From positions 1 to 37,462 of the forward strand of contig JAGXSD010000056.1 in NCBI GenBank assembly GCA_018333955.1: 37,462 bases of DNA. The letters are read 5' to 3'. Numbering within the stretch: position 1 is the first letter of the stretch; the number at the start of each line of letters is the position of its first letter. The notes beneath the pieces were generated by a model, which saw only the letters and a list, made by a program, of their open reading frames with translations, searched no databases and was not told the origin of the DNA. Source of the DNA: Erysipelotrichia bacterium (GTDB lineage Bacteria > Bacillota_I > Bacilli_A > Erysipelotrichales > Erysipelotrichaceae). The position numbers were made by a program, and so were the translations under genes. Positions 33,253 through 37,462 of the stretch are shown here, piece after piece.

Positions 33253-33268
33253 CACTCCTCACATTGAT

Positions 33269-33295
33269 TAAAAAACTTTCCTAGAAAGGAAAGTT
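33269..33295 (-). terminator. Terminator after khpB
   Basis: AACTTTCCT-AGAA-AGGAAAGTT (33274-33295), a 9-bp stem, is followed on the minus strand by a run of six T. It overlaps the khpB stop codon. Confidence 0.85.
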
Positions 33296-33911
33296 AGTTT
33301 TTTTGTTTATCAAACATAATCTTGAGTCGACGTTTAGGTCCTTCGCCTTCACTTTCAGTCTTAATGTTTCTTACTTTTTGAAGTTCTTGGTGAATGACTT
33401 TACGCTCATCATTAGGCATAGGGTCTAATGTAGCGGTAATACGTGTACGCTGAACTTGTTTAGCAATTCGTGCAGCCATTAAGCGAACTTTTTCATATCG
33501 ATCAACTTTGTAGTTATTGATATCGACGTTAATCACAAACCGACGTTTGAATTCAGAACTTGTCGCTGAGCGTACAACGCTCACAAGGGATTGTAGTGTT
33601 TGACCGGCTTTTCCAATTAAAATGGCGTTGTTTGATGCATTTATGAGTACTTTGAAGACTTCCCCTTGGCGATCTACACCAATCTCTGCTTCTTGATCAA
33701 AATGTGAGAAGAATTTTTCTAAATAAGTTTTAATGAATAACGATACATCATTAAGAGCATAGGCCTCGAGAGTGACTTCAGCACCAAATCCTAAAATACC
33801 CTTTTTCTCTTCAACGACATAATACGTTAATTCAGAAACTTGAACACCTTTTTCTTTAGCCACTTGAGCTAAAGTATCGTCTAAGTTTTTTCCTGAGTAA
33901 CGTTTGATCAT
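33294..33911 (-). CDS. khpB: RNA-binding protein KhpB (Jag/EloR)
   Basis: KhpB (Jag, EloR) binds RNA with KhpA and is linked to cell elongation in Gram-positive cocci. The start at 33911 gives 205 aa beginning MIKRYSGKNLDD, the family start, with AGGAG seven bases upstream and one base between it and the yidC stop; an earlier in-frame ATG at 33983 lies inside yidC. Domains: Jag_N (about 1-50, with EEKKGILGFGA), a KH domain (about 85-140, GKAGQTLQSL), and an R3H domain (about 145-205, ERKVIHQEL). It follows yidC as usual. Confidence 0.93.
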   Translation of the reverse strand: MIKRYSGKNLDDTLAQVAKEKGVQVSELTYYVVEEKKGILGFGAEVTLEAYALNDVSLFIKTYLEKFFSHFDQEAEIGVDRQGEVFKVLINASNNAILIGKAGQTLQSLVSVVRSATSSEFKRRFVINVDINNYKVDRYEKVRLMAARIAKQVQRTRITATLDPMPNDERKVIHQELQKVRNIKTESEGEGPKRRLKIMFDKQKN

Positions 33912-33912
33912 A

Positions 33913-34782
33913 TTAGGCTCCTGCGACAGGTTTGTCGATGTATTGAACTTGAATAAATAAAGTTTGAGCGACTTGAGCAGCACTACTTACTAACCAATAA
34001 AGTGACATTGCGGTTGGCCAGTTAACAGAGATAAACATGATGAATACGAACATCCCAATCATCATCCCTTGTTGGCTGTTTGCCGGTGCTTTTTTACCAT
34101 TCTTGATAGCTGTTTGCTTAGCAAGATATTGAGGTAATAACATCGATCCTAATTGGAATAATCCCATTGAAACGAAGATTGCTAGGTATAACCACTGTCC
34201 AGCAAGAATTCCTTGCAATGGTGTTACATTAAGTTCTGCACCAAATAATACACCATTGAGTACTGCTTCTGAGCGTTGAACTGCTTGCCACATGGCGATA
34301 ATCACTGGAAATTGAATGAATGCGACTAAAATCGTACCAAATGGATTGATTTTATGTTTATTGTATAGAGCTTGCATTTCTTGGGCTTGCTTCATACGTG
34401 ATTGTTCATCTTTTTTGCCTTCATATTTCTTTTGGATTGCAGTCATCTCAGGTTGTAGTACTTGCATTTTTTGAGATGCTACAGTGGATTTTACTGTGAA
34501 CCCAAAAGTAAGTAACTTAATAGCTACAGTGGCCACTACGATTGCTAATGCAACACCAATCACTGGAGTTAAGAAGTTGATGACTTGAGCTAATGGGTAG
34601 ACAAAGAATGCTGAGAACCAGCTTTCATCAGCTAAAATCTGTGAAAGTTGGGTAGTTGTGCTGATAATTTTATCTGGAAGAACATTTCCATTACTATCAA
34701 TTACGCGGGTACATCCAGAAATGAATGCAAGTAAGCCTGCACTCATAATGAGTTTAGGTCTATTTTTGAACCAGTTATACAT
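33913..34782 (-). CDS. yidC: Membrane protein insertase YidC (lipoprotein type)
   Basis: YidC/SpoIIIJ inserts proteins into the cytoplasmic membrane. The 289-aa protein has a lipoprotein signal peptide with lipobox ISGC (C24), then the conserved core of five membrane segments, including QAVQRSEAVLNGVLF-like loop and NWPTAMSLYWLVSS near the end. AGGAGA precedes the ATG. The order rpmH-rnpA-yidC-khpB is typical of the origin region. Confidence 0.95.
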   Translation of the reverse strand: MYNWFKNRPKLIMSAGLLAFISGCTRVIDSNGNVLPDKIISTTTQLSQILADESWFSAFFVYPLAQVINFLTPVIGVALAIVVATVAIKLLTFGFTVKSTVASQKMQVLQPEMTAIQKKYEGKKDEQSRMKQAQEMQALYNKHKINPFGTILVAFIQFPVIIAMWQAVQRSEAVLNGVLFGAELNVTPLQGILAGQWLYLAIFVSMGLFQLGSMLLPQYLAKQTAIKNGKKAPANSQQGMMIGMFVFIMFISVNWPTAMSLYWLVSSAAQVAQTLFIQVQYIDKPVAGA

Positions 34783-34810
34783 TTAATATTTCTCCTTAAT
34801 GGTCGTCACC

Positions 34811-35137
34811 TTATAGTTTAACTTTATTTAATACATTTTCCAACAACTTTTCATTCTCATCGTATGCTTTTGTAAGATAGTTTTGTCTAACAATAATAAC
34901 AGCATCATAATTAAGCTCTGATTTGAATAGATTTTGAAGCATCATTCTAACTTGACGTTTAACTTTATTTCTTTCAACCGCAGATCCTAGTTTTTTACTA
35001 ACACTAATGCCTACTCTTGAATAATCAAGTTTTCTTCTTTTAACATAAACAACAAAGGATCCATTGGTGACATAACGCTTATGTTGAATAATGGATTGGA
35101 ATTCAATGTTAGATGTGATTCTTCTTTCCTTTTTCAT
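34811..35137 (-). CDS. rnpA: Ribonuclease P protein component
   Basis: RnpA assists the RNase P RNA in cutting tRNA leaders. The 108-aa protein shows the N-terminal MKKERRITSNIEFQSI and the arginine-rich motif KKLGSAVERNKVKRQVR (about 50-66), the family signature. No Shine-Dalgarno sequence is found close to the ATG; the nearest AAGGTGA lies in the 3' arm of the rpmH terminator, about 17-18 bases away. Translation may thus be weak or depend on the terminator hairpin being open. Confidence 0.93.
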   Translation of the reverse strand: MKKERRITSNIEFQSIIQHKRYVTNGSFVVYVKRRKLDYSRVGISVSKKLGSAVERNKVKRQVRMMLQNLFKSELNYDAVIIVRQNYLTKAYDENEKLLENVLNKVKL

Positions 35138-35144
35138 TTTTATC

Positions 35145-35172
35145 TAAAAAAAGTCACCTTTGAAAGGTGACT
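35145..35172 (-). terminator. Terminator/attenuator between rpmH and rnpA
   Basis: AGTCACC(TTT) and (AAA)GGTGACT (35152-35172) form a stem followed on the minus strand by seven T. It is six bases after the rpmH stop and eight bases upstream of rnpA, so it would lower rnpA expression relative to rpmH. Confidence 0.85.
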
Positions 35173-35177
35173 CGTTT

Positions 35178-35312
35178 TTACGCCGACAAGACCGCTCTGC
35201 CTTTAGCACGACGACGGGCTAATACCTTACGACCGCCTACTGTCTTCATACGTGCTCTAAAACCGTGGACCTTTTGGTGTTTTCTCTTGCTCGGTTGATA
35301 CGTTCTTTTCAT
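35178..35312 (-). CDS. rpmH: Ribosomal protein L34
   Basis: This 44-aa, very basic protein of the large ribosomal subunit begins [20 protein letters not shown] and ends with KGRAVLSA, a full match to the L34 pattern. A GGAGGTGG ribosome site lies about six bases upstream of the ATG. Its GC content is higher than the neighbours', as expected for a highly expressed arginine-rich gene. It heads the rpmH-rnpA-yidC-khpB series, with a strong promoter and a terminator directly behind it. Confidence 0.97.
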   Translation of the reverse strand: MKRTYQPSKRKHQKVHGFRARMKTVGGRKVLARRRAKGRAVLSA

Positions 35313-35359
35313 GTGAGCCACCTCCACTTTCTTGGTACAATGTATTCAATTGCCTTAAT

Positions 35360-35388
35360 ATCATACATAAAAGATGAACATAAGTCAA
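35360..35388 (-). promoter_or_regulatory. rpmH promoter
   Basis: On the minus strand -35 TTGACT (35388-35383) and -10 TATGAT (35365-35360) are 17 bases apart. The leader is about 40 bases. Confidence 0.8.
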
Positions 35389-35499
35389 ACATAGACTATT
35401 AATTCACTTATTTTTCAATTAATTACTTTGATTATGAAAGTTTTCCCCATTTTTTCATTAATATCCTCTAAAAATATGGGTTTTTGTGTTATTTACTAT

Positions 35500-35837
35500 A
35501 TTTTAGTTATCAAAATGTGGAAAACTCTTGATAAAATACAAGTTATCAACACTTTAAACAGCATGTTAATCCACAGTCTGTGGAATGTGTGGAAAAGTGC
35601 GTTTAACCGCTTAATCAGTTAATATTTTGTTATCAGCTTATGCGCATAATCTCAAATGAAAATTTATACATCCACAATTTCCACAATTAGATTCTAAACA
35701 TTCACAAGTTTTCTTAGTTTTAAACATTATAAATTTGTGGAAAAGTGTGGAAAAGTACCTAAAACACTATAAAATAACAATATTTGCGATATTTACACTG
35801 TGGAAAACTTTTTTTGGTAGATTTTTGTTGTGGAAAA
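35500..35837 (+). other. oriC: Probable chromosomal replication origin (DnaA-box cluster)
   Basis: Between rpmH and dnaA, 9-mers TGTGGAAAA (reverse of TTTTCCACA, one mismatch to the DnaA box TTATCCACA) occur at 35516, 35588, 35736, 35746, 35799 and 35829, all in the same orientation. Two are only ten bases apart. TGTGGAATG (35579), TTATCAACA (35543-35551) and TAATCCACA (35567-35575) are further near-matches. AT-rich stretches around 35720-35735 and 35766-35795 could unwind. The rest of 35389-35883 has no gene. Box count is direct; origin function is inferred from the location beside dnaA. Confidence 0.8.
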
Positions 35838-35858
35838 CTCGGATAGTTTTGTTAAAAT
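35829..35858 (+). promoter_or_regulatory. dnaA promoter with overlapping DnaA box
   Basis: TAAAAT (35853-35858) is preceded by TG with one base between (extended -10). A DnaA-box-like 9-mer (35829-35837) covers the -35 region, which fits autorepression by DnaA. Confidence 0.55.
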
Positions 35859-35883
35859 GTATTTACAATTCAGCGGGGTGTAT

Positions 35884-37221
35884 ATGTCTTTAAGTCAAGT
35901 ATATTTAGACGATCTATGGTCTAAGTGTTTAAATCACATAAAAACTAACAATCTTATTGAAAGTATTGTGTTTAATCAATACTTTGAAGATACCTTTTTA
36001 ACAAGTTTAAATGATACAAAAGCTAATGTTGTCGTTAAGACAAAACTTCATAAAGTCATTCTCACACAAAATGAAACATTAATATCTGAAGTACTATCGA
36101 AATTTTTAAACAAAAACATTGGATGTTCAATATTTCTTGAAAATGAAGTTGATTCAAATTCTACCACTCCAATTATTAGTGATCAGTATTCAACTAATTT
36201 GATACCACATTATACTTTTGATTCATTTATTGAAGGATCAAGTAATAAAGAATCAAGATCTGCGGCAATTGCATGTGCGTACATGCCTGGTAAGTTCTAT
36301 AATCCTCTGTTTATATACGGAAATTCAGGTTTAGGCAAAACTCATTTACTGAATGCAATTGGTAATTACGTTTTAACTCATTATCCTGACAAAAAAGTTC
36401 ACTATACAACTTCAACTGATTTTGTTAGTAAAGTTGTCTCTTCTATTAAAAACAATACAATTGAAGATTTTAAGCGTGATTTATTAAACGTAGACGTTTT
36501 ATTAATGGATGATGTTCAGTTTTTAGCTGGTAAAGAGAAGTCACATGAGATATTCTTCCATATCTTTAATGACCTGGTAAATCATAAAAAGCAAATTGTT
36601 ATTACTTCAGATCGTCATCCACATGAAATAAAAGGACTTGAAGATCGATTAATTTCTCGTTTCTCATCAGGTTTATCAGTTGGAGTGGATTCCCCAGAGT
36701 TTGAAACTGCCGTTGCTATTTTAAAGTCTAAAATGGAACATCAATCATTAGAACCTGATTTGGTTGATGATGAAGTCATTAATTATATTGCTCGAGATTT
36801 TTCTTCAGATATTAGAAAACTTGAAGGTGCTTTAAATAGAATCATTTTTTACTCGATTAATTTCGGTCAAAATAGGCAAATTGACCTTAAAACCGCTGTT
36901 TCAGCGTTTAAAGGCCAAAGTTACAATGATAAAAATGAATTAAACGCAAATAAGATAAAGAGAATTGTCTCTGATTATTATGGTTTAACTCGACAACAAT
37001 TAGTATCAAAATCTCGTACCAAGAATATATCTAATGCTCGACATATTGCAATGTATCTATGTAGAAAACATCTAGACTTGCCATTCACAAAGATAGGTGA
37101 TGAGTTTGGAAATCGAGATCATTCTACTGTCATGAGTTCATGTGAGAAGATTGATAAGTTATTAAAAGTTGATTTTACTCTATCATCGGCAATCACTGAT
37201 ATTGAAAAACAGTTTAAGTAG
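35884..37221 (+). CDS. dnaA: Chromosomal replication initiator DnaA
   Basis: DnaA binds the origin boxes and opens the duplex. The ATG at 35884 (MSLSQVYLDDLWSKC) gives 445 aa, with GGGGTG just upstream; a GTG reading from 35830 overlaps the promoter and a DnaA box. Walker A GNSGLGKT is at 146-153, Walker B LLMDDVQFL follows, and the sensor regions are seen (TSDRHPHEI, RLISRFSSGL). The C-terminal box-binding helix-turn-helix ends with NRDHSTVMSSCEKID (from about residue 410). The linker domain II is short, consistent with the length. dnaN does not follow; an IS30-type element starts 137 bases downstream. Confidence 0.97.
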   Translation: MSLSQVYLDDLWSKCLNHIKTNNLIESIVFNQYFEDTFLTSLNDTKANVVVKTKLHKVILTQNETLISEVLSKFLNKNIGCSIFLENEVDSNSTTPIISDQYSTNLIPHYTFDSFIEGSSNKESRSAAIACAYMPGKFYNPLFIYGNSGLGKTHLLNAIGNYVLTHYPDKKVHYTTSTDFVSKVVSSIKNNTIEDFKRDLLNVDVLLMDDVQFLAGKEKSHEIFFHIFNDLVNHKKQIVITSDRHPHEIKGLEDRLISRFSSGLSVGVDSPEFETAVAILKSKMEHQSLEPDLVDDEVINYIARDFSSDIRKLEGALNRIIFYSINFGQNRQIDLKTAVSAFKGQSYNDKNELNANKIKRIVSDYYGLTRQQLVSKSRTKNISNARHIAMYLCRKHLDLPFTKIGDEFGNRDHSTVMSSCEKIDKLLKVDFTLSSAITDIEKQFK

Positions 37222-37358
37222 TTTCTAACATTTTTATTCACTTTTAATTAACGGCAAATTGTAAAATGAAGTCGTCCACCCAATAGAATAAAAGAAAAGC
37301 ACCATTTAAAGAAACCGAGTATCATAGAGTTGCGAAACACATGAGAAAGGATCATTAA

Positions 37359-37462
37359 ATGATGCCCTTAAATGATACAACGACTTTACACAAAGGACAA
37401 CACCTAGCCCTTACTGAGCGAATTGAAATTCAAACACTTAAACGTCAAGGTCTCTCGAATCG
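37359..37462 (+). CDS. IS30-family transposase, N-terminal part only
   Basis: The frame from the ATG at 37359 runs open to the window end and encodes the segment HLALTERIEIQTLKRQGLSNR, the typical N-terminal helix-turn-helix start of IS30-family transposases (LTxxERxxIxxLxxQGxS). GAGAAAGGA lies seven bases upstream as ribosome site; a second ATG directly follows. The DDE catalytic core would lie beyond the window. The stretch from about 37254 (GGCAAATTGTAAAATGAAGT) may contain the left terminal repeat, but this is not provable with one end. The insertion lies directly behind dnaA. Confidence 0.75.
   Translation, partial: MMPLNDTTTLHKGQHLALTERIEIQTLKRQGLSN

Noticed and set aside
35428-35622. 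Plus-strand 64-aa reading frame between rpmH and dnaA
   Set aside because: It lies in the DnaA-box region, has no ribosome site and its residues reflect AT-rich repeats.
35830-35883. GTG start giving a longer DnaA
   Set aside because: It would place coding sequence over the -10 box and a DnaA box; the ATG at 35884 has the family N terminus.
1-37462. CRISPR arrays, tRNA or rRNA genes
   Set aside because: No regularly spaced repeats and no tRNA- or rRNA-like sequence were found by eye.

Overview
The window is an AT-rich chromosomal segment of a low-GC Gram-positive bacterium (Bacillota). The evidence is a methionine T-box leader, a CcpA-type cre site, strong AGGAGG-like ribosome sites, and Bacillota gene orders: rpmH-rnpA-yidC-khpB, pth-mfd-rqcP-divIC and tmk-holB-ricT-rsmI. 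The methylaspartate glutamate-fermentation genes and the lack of spore genes in the mfd/rqcP region suggest an anaerobic or fermentative, non-sporulating member. An Erysipelotrichia-like organism is my best guess; this is inference, not proof.

Layout. (1) 1-1665: tail of an IS256-family transposase, its probable right end, then a poorly conserved zone with one small membrane-protein gene between two direct copies of a ~78-bp repeat. (2) 1666-5872, plus strand: sbcD-sbcC nuclease pair, the only long plus-strand operon left of dnaA and therefore head-on to replication. (3) 5893-12713, minus strand: zinc-ribbon membrane protein; a metG operon behind a T-box; then tmk-holB-ricT-rsmI. (4) 12782-13598, plus strand: an ADP-ribose-type Nudix hydrolase, apparently leaderless, and a small histidine-containing DUF4405-like membrane protein. 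(5) 13617-22790, minus strand: a metabolic island with a GntR/FCD regulator, a citrate/citramalate lyase set (citXG, citD, citE, citF) and a glutamate mutase/methylaspartase set (glmS, glmL, glmE, mal). (6) 22894-27036: an ABC exporter-like pair divergent from a membrane-bound XRE regulator. (7) 27097-35312, minus strand: gpmI, divIC, rqcP, mfd, pth, khpB, yidC, rnpA, rpmH. (8) 35313-37221: probable oriC with a cluster of DnaA-box-like 9-mers, then dnaA. (9) 37359-end: start of an IS30-family transposase where dnaN would usually be.

How the genes work together. The island encodes most of the route glutamate -> 3-methylaspartate -> mesaconate -> citramalate -> acetate + pyruvate. Mesaconate hydratase is missing, and so is CitC, the ligase that normally acetylates the lyase acyl carrier. 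Two control points are visible: a perfect 17-bp palindrome at the regulator's own start site, and a perfect cre site just downstream of a separate promoter for the mutase genes. This suggests substrate induction of the lyase half and carbon catabolite repression of the mutase half.

The most unusual signals are the paired repeat whose terminal hairpin shows a compensatory base change, the two genes (Nudix, pth) whose -10 box lies exactly six bases from the ATG, and the IS element directly behind dnaA. No CRISPR array, tRNA or rRNA was seen.
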